Shown: positions 36,692 through 47,400, numbered from the stretch's first letter. The stretch: 64,000 nt of DNA from Nesterenkonia halotolerans (GCF_014874065.1 NZ_JADBEE010000001.1:310001-374000), one strand, 5' to 3'. Program-made: numbers and translations. The notes: generated from the letters alone by a model not told the origin.

Positions 36692-37663
36692 GTGACCCAA
36701 CAGACTTCTGTCGCCCCGACCGGCGATGCCGCCCCCGCAGCCGATGGCGCGGCGGTTGAGCAGCCTCGATGGCGACGCAAGGTGGCCGCCTACTGGTCGC
36801 TGACCAAACCGCGCGTCATCGAGCTGCTTCTGGTCACCACCCTGCCCACGATGTTCTTCGCCCAACAGGGCGTCCCAAGCTTCTGGCTGGCCCTGGCCAC
36901 CCTGGTGGGCGGTGCGATGGCCGCCGGGTCGGCGGGGGCATTCAACTGCTATATCGATCGCGATATGGACAAGTTGATGAACCGCACCAAGAAGCGTCCG
37001 CTGGTGACCGGAGAGCTCAGTCCTCGCGAGGCACTCATCTTTGCCTCCGCGCTGGGCGTCGCATCGATCGTCGTGCTGTGGTTCGGCACCAACCCGCTGG
37101 CGGCAGGTCTCGGCGCCGCCGCCATCTTCTTCTACGTCGTCGTCTACACCATGATTCTGAAGCGACGGACCGAACAGAACATCATCTGGGGCGGCATCGC
37201 GGGGTGCTTCCCCGTGGTCATCGCCTGGGCTGCGGTCAGAGAGACCCTGGAATGGCCTGCAGTGGTGCTGTTCGTGGTGATCTTCCTGTGGACGCCCCCG
37301 CACTACTGGCCGCTGTCGATGAAGTACCGCACGGACTACCAGACCGCCCACGTGCCCATGCTGGGCGCCATCGCGACGGCCCAGACGGTCTCGGTCCAGG
37401 TGGTGCTCTACGCCTGGGCCACCGTGATGTGCTCGCTGCTGCTGATCCCTATGGGCTGGGCCGGCATCACTTACACGGCCTTCGCCCTCGCGGCCGGCGC
37501 CTGGTTCATCTTCGAGGCCCACGCCCTGCATCGTCAGGCAGGAGACGGGACCCTCACCGACAAGAAGGCCATGAAGGTCTTCCACCTGTCGATCCTCTAC
37601 CTCACCCTGCTGTTCATCGGGCTGTGGGTGGATCCCTTCATCGGCTCGCCGCTGATGGGCTGA
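36692..37663 (+). CDS. ctaB: Protoheme IX farnesyltransferase (heme O synthase)
   Basis: UbiA-type membrane prenyltransferase of 323 residues that adds a farnesyl group to heme B for cytochrome oxidase. The aspartate motif is [20 protein letters not shown]; the second polar loop holds [18 protein letters not shown]. About nine hydrophobic segments follow a Pro/Ala-rich N-terminus of 30 residues. GTG start. Tkt, which follows ctaB in many relatives, is not here; instead an opposite-strand gene runs 67 bases into its 3' end. Confidence 0.95.
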   Translation: MTQQTSVAPTGDAAPAADGAAVEQPRWRRKVAAYWSLTKPRVIELLLVTTLPTMFFAQQGVPSFWLALATLVGGAMAAGSAGAFNCYIDRDMDKLMNRTKKRPLVTGELSPREALIFASALGVASIVVLWFGTNPLAAGLGAAAIFFYVVVYTMILKRRTEQNIIWGGIAGCFPVVIAWAAVRETLEWPAVVLFVVIFLWTPPHYWPLSMKYRTDYQTAHVPMLGAIATAQTVSVQVVLYAWATVMCSLLLIPMGWAGITYTAFALAAGAWFIFEAHALHRQAGDGTLTDKKAMKVFHLSILYLTLLFIGLWVDPFIGSPLMG

Positions 37664-38034
37664 GCCTTCGCCCGCCAGGCGCTGATGGCCTCCGGGTGGA
37701 CGATCCCAGCAGGCTCCTCGTGGTCAAGGACCAGCAGCGGGCGCGTGGAGTCCAGCCGGGAGTTCAGCAGAAGCTCCCGAATCGAAGTGCTGCGCTGAAC
37801 GGGCTGATCGCCGGGGTGCACCACCCCCGCGCAGCGTTTTCTCGGCCAGCCGTGGGGGTCCTGCTCCTGCAGCCGAGTGAGATCCGCTCGAGTGATCAGA
37901 CCGATCGCACGGTAGGAGAGATTCAGCACGACGGCGGTCTCGGAATGTTCCAGCACTCGGGCCGCATCGGCCAGCGATCTGGTTCCCAGAATGGTGGCTC
38001 CCAGTGGGGCCATGATCTCGTCGATCTCGGACAT
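37597..38034 (-). CDS. CBS-domain-like small protein
   Basis: A 145-residue protein that looks like one pair of CBS motifs: [34 protein letters not shown], then [34 protein letters not shown]. It may bind an adenine nucleotide; the target is unknown. The ATG at 38034 has GAGGAG seven bases upstream and coincides with the CBS start. An ATG at 38154 also has an AGGAG, but the added 40 codons have clearly lower third-position GC. The last 22 codons lie opposite the 3' end of ctaB. Confidence 0.6.
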   Translation of the reverse strand: MSEIDEIMAPLGATILGTRSLADAARVLEHSETAVVLNLSYRAIGLITRADLTRLQEQDPHGWPRKRCAGVVHPGDQPVQRSTSIRELLLNSRLDSTRPLLVLDHEEPAGIVHPEAISAWRAKAQPISGEPMKGSTHSPMNSRVR

Positions 38035-38365
38035 GTCCACTCTCCTCGACGGGTAGTGGCGTGCCGCGTCTGCTTCGATCTCGCCCGGCGAGCGAAGGGC
38101 GGTGCGGGGTGAAACTGCGATGCCCTGCGGCGCGCCTAGCAGTGGTCGTCTCATGTCTGCTCCTGAGAGTGATGAGGCGAGCCCACTGCTGAACTCGTTC
38201 CTCAGTGTAGTCATCGGCCTTCTGGGGGAGAAGGGCTCAGGCTCGGCTCCTCGACTCCGCAGCCGTCAGCTCTGCAGGGCCGAGGACATCGCGCCGTCGG
38301 TGTCGAGTAAACTCCAATGTGATGCTGCGCTCGAGCGCACCATGCCCCGTCGGATCGGAGAACCG
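38035..38365. other. Divergent intergenic region, CBS-like gene to GAF-ANTAR gene
   Basis: 331 bases with no convincing gene. It holds a perfect small hairpin CCTTCT-GGGGG-AGAAGG at 38218-38234 and a -10-like TAAACT at 38308-38313 facing the GAF-ANTAR gene. Open frames enter from both sides (up to 38214 on minus, from 38102 on plus) but lack the codon bias of their genes. Confidence 0.5.
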
Positions 38366-39169
38366 ATGAGCACCAAGCCCACGCTGAGCGAGGCGACTAT
38401 GAACACAGATACCGTCGACGACGCTGTCCTGGACGCCATCGACACCGAGGCCGCTGAGCTCAACGTCTCAGCCGACCTGCAGGCGCTCATCCAGGGTGAC
38501 AGTGACATCTCGAGCTTCCTCCGCGGTCTGGCAGAAGCGACGGCAGAGCGATTCAGCGGAAGTCAGCCGGTGCTCTGCGGCATCATTCTTGACCGGTCCA
38601 AGCGCAACGTGGTGGTGGCCGCGAGCAGCCCCGAGGCGGAGCGGCTCGATGAGGTTCAGGCCGGGTTCGACGAGGGCCCGTGCCTCGAGGCTCAGCGCAC
38701 CAACACGGTGATCAGCGTGGCAGATGTGCGCTCCGAGCAGCGGTGGCCGGGATATATGGATGCGGTGCGGAAGTTCGGCATGCGCAGCGTGCTCGCCATG
38801 CCGCTCACGCTGCAGTCTGAGGCCCGAGCCGCCATGAACCTCTACACGAGCACGCCCGAAGCTTTTGGGCCGGCGGAGATCGCTGCCGCTCGCCGCTACG
38901 CCGATCTCGCGTCCAAGGTCGGGGTCATCGCGCTGCGTCTGGCCGCGTACTCGGAGAATGTGGAGCACCTTCAGGCGGCGATGCAATCACGGACCGCCAT
39001 CGATATCGCCATAGGGGTTGTCATGGCGCAGAACCGCTGCAGCCAGGACGAGGCCTTCGGAATCCTCCGCCAGGCCTCCAGTCACCGCAACGTGAAGCTG
39101 CGGGTGCTCGCCGAGGAGCTGGTGTCCTCCGTGGGTCGCGCGACCCCCACGACGAGCTTCGACACCTAG
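38366..39169 (+). CDS. GAF and ANTAR domain protein
   Basis: A 267-residue putative signal-responsive RNA-binding antiterminator. The GAF domain covers about 45-190 (VLCGIILDRSKRNVVVAASS, DEGPCLEAQRTNTVISVADV, LAMPLTLQSEARAAMNLYTS) and ANTAR the last 65 (LQAAMQSRTAIDIAIGVVMAQNRCSQDEAFGILRQAS). ANTAR proteins bind paired RNA hairpins with six-base loops and stop termination. The ATG at 38366 has GGAG five bases upstream; a later ATG at 38399 is possible. No sensor kinase is next to it. Confidence 0.88.
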   Translation: MSTKPTLSEATMNTDTVDDAVLDAIDTEAAELNVSADLQALIQGDSDISSFLRGLAEATAERFSGSQPVLCGIILDRSKRNVVVAASSPEAERLDEVQAGFDEGPCLEAQRTNTVISVADVRSEQRWPGYMDAVRKFGMRSVLAMPLTLQSEARAAMNLYTSTPEAFGPAEIAAARRYADLASKVGVIALRLAAYSENVEHLQAAMQSRTAIDIAIGVVMAQNRCSQDEAFGILRQASSHRNVKLRVLAEELVSSVGRATPTTSFDT

Positions 39170-39178
39170 AGACCGTGC

Positions 39179-39877
39179 TCAGGGTCCACCCAGATCGGTC
39201 CAGTGCTGCCCCGCCGCCACAGGCACCGCAGCTCCTGAGCTCAGGCTTGCCACATGTCTGTGCAGCTCGGCGACCTGCGGCGTGCTGTCCTGCACCGCGA
39301 CCAGCAGCCGCGCCGCAGAGCCGTCAGGACTGTAGTCGGTGCCCAGCACGTGGGCGCCGAGCACCCGGAACTCATTCTCCCACCGCCCCACCTCAGCGAT
39401 GGGAGCAGCGACCTCGAAGCGCTGCATGCTTCTGCGCGTGACCATGTCTCCCTGCTCGCCACTCGTGCGGAGGGTCTCGAGGATCGAGTCCGAATAGGCG
39501 CTCACCAGCCCGCCGGCGCCCAGCAAGGTGCCCCCGAACCAGCGGATCACCACGGCAAGGACGTCACTCAGGTCAGCAGCCCCGCTGGGCATCTCGGACT
39601 TCAGCAGTGCCGCGAGCATGGGGGCGCCCGCGGTGCCGGAGGGTTCACCGTCGTCCTGGCCGCGCTGGACCGAACGCTCGGGCCCGATGACCCACGCGCT
39701 GCAGTGGTGTCGCGCCGTGGGGTTCGCCTGGCGCAGCTCGGACAGCACGTGCTGCGCGTCCTCGGGCGTCTCGACGCGCCGCAGCACTGTCACGAAGCGG
39801 GAGCGTTTCCGCTCGATCTCATGATGGATCTGCGCACCGCGTCGCAGCACGGTGTAGGACTCGGCGTGCTCGGGCAT
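39179..39877 (-). CDS. YigZ/IMPACT family protein
   Basis: A 232-residue protein of the YigZ (IMPACT, UPF0029) family, function unclear. Recognised by SRFVTVLRRVETPEDAQHVL, HHCSAWVIG, QDDGEPSGTAGAPMLAAL and IRWFGGTLLGAGGLVSAYSD, with a C-terminal ferredoxin-like domain. The ATG at 39877 is the family start; the frame is open 105 codons further, overlapping the next gene. It converges with the GAF-ANTAR gene, 9 bases apart. Confidence 0.92.
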   Translation of the reverse strand: MPEHAESYTVLRRGAQIHHEIERKRSRFVTVLRRVETPEDAQHVLSELRQANPTARHHCSAWVIGPERSVQRGQDDGEPSGTAGAPMLAALLKSEMPSGAADLSDVLAVVIRWFGGTLLGAGGLVSAYSDSILETLRTSGEQGDMVTRRSMQRFEVAAPIAEVGRWENEFRVLGAHVLGTDYSPDGSAARLLVAVQDSTPQVAELHRHVASLSSGAAVPVAAGQHWTDLGGP

Positions 39878-39887
39878 AGCGGGAAGT

Positions 39888-41090
39888 CTACGACGCCGCG
39901 CTGCTTTCCACCCCGGCGATGAGTGCGGCTCGCTCGGGCGCCGCAGGGGGAAGCAGCCGAAGGGCGAGCCTGATCGCCTCCTGGTCCTCCGCTGCCTCAG
40001 GCAGCTGCAGGTACCGCCAGAGGTCCTCGCCGGTTCCGTCGGAGAGAATGCTCTCGCGCAGCTGCGTGGAGAGCTCACGGCGCACGCGCAGCACCCCAGG
40101 AGCCTCGCTTCCGGGCAGCAGCTCTCCGGAGTAGATCTCCAGCGCACGCTGATGGTCACCCGCGATGAGCGCCGCTCTGACCTCGTGGGCATCCAGCTGC
40201 ACCGGTGCGCTCAGCCGGTAGGGCCGGGAGAGCAGCGCGAGCGGGGTCGAACCCCGGCTCAGCAGCAGTCGACGCAGCCTCACCAGTTCAGCCCGCACCG
40301 CGACCTCATGCGCAGGCTCACCAAAGAGCAGCTCCGCCAGCTCCTCGGCGGAGAGCCCTTGGCCTCGACGTTGCTGTCTGTGCCAGCCGAGCAGGAACAG
40401 GATCTCGGCGTGGCGGAGACCCAAGGGCTGCTCCGAGCCGGAGATGCTCAGCGTCGCAGCCTGTCGACCCAGGGCGGCCAATCGGATGGGGGAGGGCTCC
40501 ACGGGAATCAGCCGGAGCTGTGCCTGCGCCGCGGAGATCGCCGCCCAGAGCAGCGGCAGTGAGTGCACTGCCACGGCGTGGTCCCCACCCGTCAGATCCA
40601 CCACCCCCAGCAGCTCCCCAGTGCCTGGGTGGTGCACCGGGGCCGCCGAGCAGGAGAAGCGGTGCGCGGTGTAGGAGAAGTGCTGTTCGCGATGCACCTG
40701 GACACCGCCGCCCGTGGCAAGCGCGAGCCCAGGTGCCGAGGTGCCGATCGCCTGCTCGGACCAGTTGGCCCCAGGCTGAAAGCCCGAGCGCTCTCCCTGG
40801 CGCAGCGTCTCACGAGCTCCATCGACCCAGAGCAGCCGCCCGCGCGCATCTCCGATCGCCACGATCAGACCGGCCTCAGCAGCCGGTTGCACGAGCAATC
40901 GACGCAGCACCGGCAGCACGAGGCCCAACGGGTGAGTGCGGCGGTGGCTGGCCAGCTCTGCACCGTCGAGTTCGATCGGAGGCAGAGCACGCACCGGATC
41001 CTGGACCTTCTGTGCCGATCGCCGCCAGGATTCCCGCAGCACGGGGGGCAGGCTGGACCAGGTGTTTGGCTCTGTGGGCAGAGCCTGCAT
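39888..41090 (-). CDS. GAF-domain transcription regulator (AcoR-like, no AAA domain)
   Basis: A 400-residue regulator. It starts like the AcoR family (LPPVLRESWRRSAQ), has a GAF domain (LIVAIGDARGRLLWVDGARETL, WSEQAIGTSAPGLALATG, SAAPVHHPGTGELLGVVDLTG) and a C-terminal winged-helix-like DNA-binding part (LRHAEILFLLGWHRQQRRGQGLSAEELAELLFGE). The sigma-54 AAA+ module is absent, as usual in actinobacteria. It is divergent from the aldehyde dehydrogenase over 152 bases and probably controls it. ATG at 41090. Confidence 0.82.
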   Translation of the reverse strand: MQALPTEPNTWSSLPPVLRESWRRSAQKVQDPVRALPPIELDGAELASHRRTHPLGLVLPVLRRLLVQPAAEAGLIVAIGDARGRLLWVDGARETLRQGERSGFQPGANWSEQAIGTSAPGLALATGGGVQVHREQHFSYTAHRFSCSAAPVHHPGTGELLGVVDLTGGDHAVAVHSLPLLWAAISAAQAQLRLIPVEPSPIRLAALGRQAATLSISGSEQPLGLRHAEILFLLGWHRQQRRGQGLSAEELAELLFGEPAHEVAVRAELVRLRRLLLSRGSTPLALLSRPYRLSAPVQLDAHEVRAALIAGDHQRALEIYSGELLPGSEAPGVLRVRRELSTQLRESILSDGTGEDLWRYLQLPEAAEDQEAIRLALRLLPPAAPERAALIAGVESSAAS

Positions 41091-41138
41091 GGCAGCTCCT
41101 CGTGCTCGTCTTCTGTGGTCTCGATCACAGTCTAGTCC

Positions 41139-41157
41139 TGCAACCTTCATGCAACCT
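41139..41157. promoter_or_regulatory. Direct repeat TGCAACCT x2 before the aldehyde dehydrogenase gene
   Basis: TGCAACCT-TCA-TGCAACCT: two perfect copies 11 bases apart, one helix turn, in the middle of the divergent region. A CTGTG/CACAG dyad lies just to its left (41113-41130). Likely binding sites of the adjacent GAF regulator. Confidence 0.4.
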
Positions 41158-41242
41158 CTTCAGGTCTACGCTGTGGAGTATGTGATCCACATCACCTCAT
41201 GGTGTGGGTCTCGCGAGCAGTGCCGAGACGAAGGGAAGACTC

Positions 41243-42766
41243 ATGAGCATCTATGCACAGCCAGGGACCGAAGGTGGTCTGCTGAGCTTCAAGCCGCGCT
41301 ACGAGAACTACATCGGGGGTGAGTGGGTTCCGCCGGTGAAGGGCGAGTACTTCAAGAATCCATCACCGGTCACCGGAAAGACCTTCACCGAGGTGCCGCG
41401 CTCCACCGCGGAAGACATCGAGCTCGCGCTGGACGCGGCCCATCGCGCGGCCCCGGCCTGGGGAAAGACATCGGTGGCGGAGCGGGCGGTGGTGCTCAAC
41501 AAGATCGCGGATCGGATCGAAGCAAACCTCGAGATGCTGGCCGTGGCCGAGACCTGGGAGAACGGCAAGCCCGTGCGGGAGACTCTCGCGGCGGACCTGC
41601 CGCTTGCGGTGGACCACTTCCGCTACTTCGCCGGAGCCATCAGGGCCCAGGAAGGCGGCATCAGCGAGATCGACGGCGACACGGTCGCCTACCACTTCCA
41701 TGAGCCCCTCGGCGTCGTCGGACAGATCATTCCATGGAACTTCCCGATCCTGATGGCGACGTGGAAGCTCGCCCCGGCCATCTCGGCGGGCAACGCCGTC
41801 GTGCTCAAGCCGGCCGAACAGACACCGGCATCGATCCTGGTGCTGATGGAGCTGATCGGTGACCTGCTGCCGGCCGGTGTGCTCAACGTGGTCAACGGCT
41901 TCGGCGCCGAGGCCGGTGCTCCACTGGCCTCGAGCCCGAGGATCCGCAAGATCGCTTTCACCGGGGAGACCACCACCGGACGCCTGATCATGCAGTATGC
42001 CTCGCAGAATCTGATTCCGATGACCCTGGAGCTCGGGGGCAAGAGCCCGAATCTCTTCTTCGCCGACGTGGCACGCGAAGATGACGCCTTCTACGACAAG
42101 GCGCTGGAGGGCTTCACCATGTTCGCGCTGAACCAGGGTGAGGTCTGCACCTGCCCGTCCAGGGCGCTGATCCAGTCCAGCATCTACGAGCAGTTCCTCG
42201 GCGACGCGGTGGAGCGCACCAAGATGGTCAAGCAGGGCAACCCGCTGGACACCGACATGCAGGTGGGCGCCCAGGCCAGCAACGATCAGCTGGAGAAGAT
42301 CCTCAGCTACATCGACATCGGACAGCAGGAGGGAGCGGAGGTGCTCACCGGCGGCAGTCGCGCTGATCTGGGCGGAGATCTCGCTGAGGGGTACTACGTG
42401 CAGCCGACCATCTTCAAGGGTTCGAACTCCATGCGGGTCTTTCAGGAGGAGATCTTCGGTCCCGTCGTCTCGGTCACCGAGTTCAAGGACTACGCCGAAG
42501 GCATCCAGATCGCCAACGACACGCTCTACGGCCTGGGCGCCGGCGTCTGGTCACGCGAGGCGAACATCTCCTACCGGGCCGGGCGGGACATTCAGGCGGG
42601 GCGCGTCTGGACGAACTGCTATCACCAGTATCCGGCGCATGCTGCCTTCGGCGGATACAAGAACTCCGGGATCGGCCGGGAGAATCATCTGATGATGCTC
42701 TCGCACTACCAGCAGACGAAGAACATGCTGGTCAGCTACAGCGAAGACAAACTGGGATTCTTCTAG
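41243..42766 (+). CDS. NAD-dependent aldehyde dehydrogenase (AcoD/ExaC type)
   Basis: A 507-residue enzyme oxidising an aldehyde, probably acetaldehyde, to the acid. Family marks: [20 protein letters not shown], the catalytic Glu in LELGGKSPN, catalytic Cys in [11 protein letters not shown], and [14 protein letters not shown]. The start [20 protein letters not shown] and the C-terminal [20 protein letters not shown] are typical of the group linked to ethanol or acetoin use. ATG at 41243 after AAGGGAAG. DUF779 follows after 10 bases. Confidence 0.93.
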   Translation: MSIYAQPGTEGGLLSFKPRYENYIGGEWVPPVKGEYFKNPSPVTGKTFTEVPRSTAEDIELALDAAHRAAPAWGKTSVAERAVVLNKIADRIEANLEMLAVAETWENGKPVRETLAADLPLAVDHFRYFAGAIRAQEGGISEIDGDTVAYHFHEPLGVVGQIIPWNFPILMATWKLAPAISAGNAVVLKPAEQTPASILVLMELIGDLLPAGVLNVVNGFGAEAGAPLASSPRIRKIAFTGETTTGRLIMQYASQNLIPMTLELGGKSPNLFFADVAREDDAFYDKALEGFTMFALNQGEVCTCPSRALIQSSIYEQFLGDAVERTKMVKQGNPLDTDMQVGAQASNDQLEKILSYIDIGQQEGAEVLTGGSRADLGGDLAEGYYVQPTIFKGSNSMRVFQEEIFGPVVSVTEFKDYAEGIQIANDTLYGLGAGVWSREANISYRAGRDIQAGRVWTNCYHQYPAHAAFGGYKNSGIGRENHLMMLSHYQQTKNMLVSYSEDKLGFF

Positions 42767-42776
42767 AGGAGAGATC

Positions 42777-43166
42777 ATGAGTGTTGCACGCATCGCCGTG
42801 ACCGAGGCCGCGGCCGAGCTGCTGCGGAAGCTGCGGGAGAGCCATGGCAAACCGCTGATGTTCCACCAGTCGGGAGGATGCTGCGATGGTTCTGCGCCCA
42901 TGTGCTTCACTCAGGGCACGTTCCTGACCGGCCCAGCAGATGTGCTGCTGGGCCGGTTGGAGCCGGGAACACCAGAGCCTGTGCCGGTCTGGATCTCCCA
43001 GGCCCAGTTCCAGTACTGGTCTCATACGCACATCACCATCGATGTCACCCCTGGCAGGGGAGCCGGGTTCAGCATCGAAGGTCCCACCGGACTGCGCTTC
43101 ATGATCAGGTCGAGGCTGTTCAGCGACGAAGAGTCCCGGCAGCTCGAGCCGGTGACCTCAGGCTGA
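42777..43166 (+). CDS. DUF779 family protein
   Basis: A 129-residue protein of the DUF779 family: FHQSGGCCDGSAPMCF, then DVLLG and FQYWSHTHITIDVTPGRG. The Cys-Cys and later Cys/His residues may bind metal. It nearly always accompanies this aldehyde dehydrogenase type, so a helper or maturation role is reasonable but unproven. Ten bases separate it from the dehydrogenase stop, with AGAGGAGAG in the gap. Confidence 0.92.
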   Translation: MSVARIAVTEAAAELLRKLRESHGKPLMFHQSGGCCDGSAPMCFTQGTFLTGPADVLLGRLEPGTPEPVPVWISQAQFQYWSHTHITIDVTPGRGAGFSIEGPTGLRFMIRSRLFSDEESRQLEPVTSG

Positions 43167-43182
43167 GGTCGCCCGGGCGCAG

Positions 43183-44397
43183 CTAATCCAGTCCCGCGCG
43201 GCGACGGGTGCGTCTGCTCGCGTGCACGGAGTATCGCGGGAGCCAGCGCAGCAGACCTGCGCTGGCCAGTGGGCCCATGGCCGCTGCCACCCACACGCCG
43301 CCGGCGAGCGTGCCGAGCGCTGCGCCGGCGGCAAGTGTGAGCGGTCCGGCCGCGATGCCGAGGTCCTGCAGCAGCCGCCAGGCCCCGAGGAACTGCGGCC
43401 GGTCCTCGGGCGGGGCGATGTCGGAGGCGATGGTCATCATCACCCCCGAACCCAGGCCGTTGCTGATGCCCAGAAGCACCGCCACGAGGGCCAGGCCGGT
43501 CGCCGAGTCGCTGAGCGGCACCAGCACCATCGCCAGGCCGAGGCCGACCATGGAGGGGATCCCGATCCAGAGACGCCCGAACTGGTCCATGATCTTGCCT
43601 GCGGGATAGAACAGCAGCATGTCGATCCCGCCTGCGAGTCCATAGATCAGCGAGATCGCGGTCGGATCCAGTCCGATGTGCTCGCCCCACAGCGGGATCA
43701 CCTGCTGCCGGGCACCGCGTACGGCTCCGACCAGCATGGACGCCATGCCCAGAGTGAGCAGCAGCTCACGGTGCGCGGTGATGACGGCGCCGAAGCCCTT
43801 GCGCGCGTGGCCCTCCGCGCGGAGCGGCCGGGGCTCCATCTCCGGGGCCAGGACCACGGTGACTCCTGCGGCGAGAGCGGTGAGCAGCGCCAGCAGGAAC
43901 ACCGCACGCAGGTCACCGACGGCGATCACTCCCGCCCCGAAGAAGGGACCGATGAACTGTCCGATCCGGTGCACGCCGCCGAGGGTGGAGAGGACCCTGG
44001 CGCGCTGGTGCACCGGGGTCACCTGCGTCAGGTAAGAATGCCGGGCCAGCTGGAAGACCGCGTTGGCAGCTCCGACCAGCAGAATCGCGATGCCCAGCGT
44101 GATCAGTGAGGGGGCGAGGCCCGCCGCCAGGAAGCCGAGCGCGGCCGCGCCCGAGGCGAGCAGCATGGCACGTCGATCGCCCACTCTCGCCGCCAGGGCT
44201 CCAGCAGGCAGATCCGCGAGGATCTGCCCCACCGGAAGCATGGCCGCGATGATCCCGGCGACCGCCAGCGTCGCGCCGCGCTGGACCGCGAAGGGAGCCA
44301 GCACCGGAATCATCGCTCCCACACCGATGCTGAAGATGAATGCGGGAAGCAGAGCTCCCAGAAGGATCTGCCGTCGCGCGGAACCACCAGTGCTCAT
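43183..44397 (-). CDS. MFS transporter
   Basis: A 404-residue major facilitator superfamily protein with about twelve hydrophobic segments. The loop 2-3 motif is near LAARVGDRRAMLLASG. The short basic C-terminus is RRTRRRAGLD. It most resembles drug/sugar efflux members, but substrate cannot be read. ATG at 44397. It converges with DUF779 (16 bases) and is divergent from the helicase. Confidence 0.88.
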   Translation of the reverse strand: MSTGGSARRQILLGALLPAFIFSIGVGAMIPVLAPFAVQRGATLAVAGIIAAMLPVGQILADLPAGALAARVGDRRAMLLASGAAALGFLAAGLAPSLITLGIAILLVGAANAVFQLARHSYLTQVTPVHQRARVLSTLGGVHRIGQFIGPFFGAGVIAVGDLRAVFLLALLTALAAGVTVVLAPEMEPRPLRAEGHARKGFGAVITAHRELLLTLGMASMLVGAVRGARQQVIPLWGEHIGLDPTAISLIYGLAGGIDMLLFYPAGKIMDQFGRLWIGIPSMVGLGLAMVLVPLSDSATGLALVAVLLGISNGLGSGVMMTIASDIAPPEDRPQFLGAWRLLQDLGIAAGPLTLAAGAALGTLAGGVWVAAAMGPLASAGLLRWLPRYSVHASRRTRRRAGLD

Positions 44398-44495
44398 CGC
44401 TGCAGTCTAACCAGCTCGAGGGTCGGGTCCGCAGAGGGCGATGCACGCCGTGCGAGCGGGATCTGCACCCGGCGGCGATGTCATAGGCTGGAGGC

Positions 44496-47400
44496 ATGAG
44501 TTCACCGGCCGAGCGCTATGCAGAGTCACGTCGACGAGCAGCAGAGGCCAAGTCTCAGCTCGGCGTCTTCCGCCAGTCCCAGGCCTTCGACCTGGATGAC
44601 TTCCAGCTCCAGGCGTGCCGCCACCTCGAGGCGGGTCGAGCCGTGCTCGTAGCGGCTCCCACGGGGGCCGGCAAGACCATCGTGGGCGAGTTCGCGGTCC
44701 ACCTGGGCCTCGCCCACGGCACCAAGACCTTCTACACGACGCCGATCAAGGCCCTGTCGAACCAGAAGTATCAGGAGCTGGTGGAGGATCACGGCACCGA
44801 GCGTGTGGGACTGCTGACCGGCGACACGTCGATCAACTCCGAGGCGCAGATCGTGGTGATGACCACCGAGGTGCTGCGCAACATGCTCTACCAGGACTCT
44901 GCCACCCTCCGAGATCTCGGCTACGTGGTGATGGATGAGGTGCATTATCTGGCGGACCGGTTCCGTGGCGCCGTCTGGGAAGAGGTCATCATCCACCTTC
45001 CCGAACATGTGCAGGTCGCGGCCCTCTCGGCCACGGTCTCCAATGCCGAAGAGTTCGGCGCGTGGCTGGACACGGTGCGCGGAGAGACCTCGGTGGTCGT
45101 CTCGGAACACCGCCCGGTCCCGCTGACCCAGCACATGCTCGTGGACCACCAGCTCCATGACCTCTTCATCTCCGAGGACGACGGCGCCGCCGGCACCCTG
45201 GTCAATCCGGAGCTTCAGCGCCTGGCCCACCACAGTCAGGCACCGATGTCCCGGCGCAGCGGCGGGAACCGCTCTCGCGCCAACGGACGCGGCCGCGGAC
45301 CTCACCGTGGGTCCAGCGGAGGGGCGGGTCGCGGATCCGGGGACCGCTCCCGCGGGGGAGACCCGCGTCGCCAGTCGGGCAGCAGTCCAGCCGGCAAGCG
45401 CGGGGGAGGGGAGGTCTCGGGCATCTCCGGGTCCGCCGCAGGCCGCCCCCGGCTGAACCGTCCGAAGATGATCCGCGCGCTGGATCGCGAAGGTCTGCTG
45501 CCCTGCATCGGCTTCATCTTCTCGCGAGTGGGCTGTGAGGCGGCGGTGGAACAGTGCCTCAATGCCGGCATCGTGCTGACCACCCGCGAAGAAGCTGCGG
45601 AGATCACCTCTCGGGTGGAGCAGATGGGCTGGGAGCTGCCGGCCGAGGACCTCTCGATCCTCGGGTTCGACAGCTTTCGCGAAGCCCTGATCAACGGGGT
45701 GGCCGCTCACCATGCCGGCATGCTTCCTCCGTTCAAGGAGCTCGTCGAGGACATGTACGCCGAAGGCCTGCTCAAGGTCGTCTTCGCCACTGAGACCCTG
45801 GCGCTGGGGATCAACATGCCGGCGCGCACCGTGGTGCTGGAGAAGCTGGACAAGTTCAACGGCGAATCCCATGTGGACATCACGCCGGGGGAGTACACCC
45901 AGCTGACCGGTCGCGCCGGTCGACGCGGAATCGACGTGGAGGGCCACGCCGTCGTCGTCTGGCAGCCCGGCATGGACCCGCGCCAGGTCGCAGGGCTGGC
46001 GTCCAAACGCACCTACCCGCTGAATTCAAGCTTCAAGCCTTCCTACAACATGGCGGTGAACCTGACCGCCCAGTTCGGCCGACGTCGCGCCCGGACGATC
46101 CTCGAATCCTCCTTCGCCCAGTTCCAGGCAGACCGCTCCGTGGTCGGCATCGCCCGGGACGTGGCCAAGCGCGAATCGTCGCTCGCCGGCTATGAGGAGG
46201 CGATGACGTGTCACCTCGGCGATTTCCGGGAGTACGCCGCCCTGCGCCGCCGGCTCAACGAGGCCGAGAAGGACCAGGCCAAATCTCGTCACCGGCAGCG
46301 GCGCCGGGAGATCATCCGCGTGCTGGCCGCCCTGCAGCCCGGGGACATCATCGAGGTGGAGGGCAAGCGTGGCTTCGGGGAATCCCTCGTGGTGCACAGC
46401 GCCCCCGAACATGATCCCCGCCCTGGGGTCATCACCGCCGATGGCAAGTTCCGCAACGTCACCGCAGAGGACTTCGGGCAGCCCCCCGAAGTGATCTCCA
46501 GCATCCGACTCCCGCGCAAGCCTCAGGTGAAGGTTCCCAAGGTACGACGTGATCTCGCCGCCTCGATGAGAGCTGCGCTGCATGAACGGGTTCCGGCCCG
46601 CAGCAGCGCTCCGAGCGCCGGCTTCGGCTTCGTCGAGGAGGAGCCTGACTCTGAATCGCTCGAAGACCTGCTGGCGCAGCTGCGGCGTCACCCCTGCCAC
46701 GGCTGCAGCGAGCGGGAGGATCATGCGCGCTGGGCCGAGCGCGGGTGGAAGCTCCAGCGTGAGATCGACCAGCTCAAGGTCAAGATCGATCGGCGCACCG
46801 GGTCCATCGCGAAGATCTTCGACCGCGTCTGCGGGGTCCTGCATGAACTCGGTCATATGGAAGTGGTGGACCCCGAGCTCATGCCCCAGGTCGGGCCGCC
46901 CGAGCTGCTCCAGGACGCCGTCGCAGCGCCATCCCCGCAGAATGCCGGATCCGCCGACGACGAGTGGTACGCGGCAGAATTCGCCGTCACCGACCGGGGG
47001 CAGCAGCTGCGACGGATCTACGGGGAGCGGGACCTCTTCACCGGGCTGCTCATGGAGCGTGGCGTGCTCTCGGCCCTCTCCGCCCAGGAGCTTGCCGCGT
47101 TCGTCACCGTTCTGGTCTATCAGGCCAAGCGTGAGGACGAGGGCGCGATGCCCGTCATGCCCACCAGACGTCTCGCCCAGGCCGCCCAGACCGGCATTGA
47201 GGTTCATGCTGAACTCGAGACGTTGGAGAAGCGCCACCATCTCGAGCCCACCGCGGCTCCGGAACTCGGACTCGTCCTGCCGATGTACGCCTGGGCCGGT
47301 GGCCAGAGTCTGCGCAATGCGCTGAACGATTCACCGCTGGCCGCCGGGGACTTCGTGCGGTGGACCAAGCAGTGCATCGACACCTTGGACCAGCTCGCGA

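Noticed and set aside
44484..44496. Leaderless start of the helicase mRNA
   Set aside because: TAGGCT is six bases before the ATG, which would allow it, but GGAGG lies in the same gap, so the sequence does not decide.
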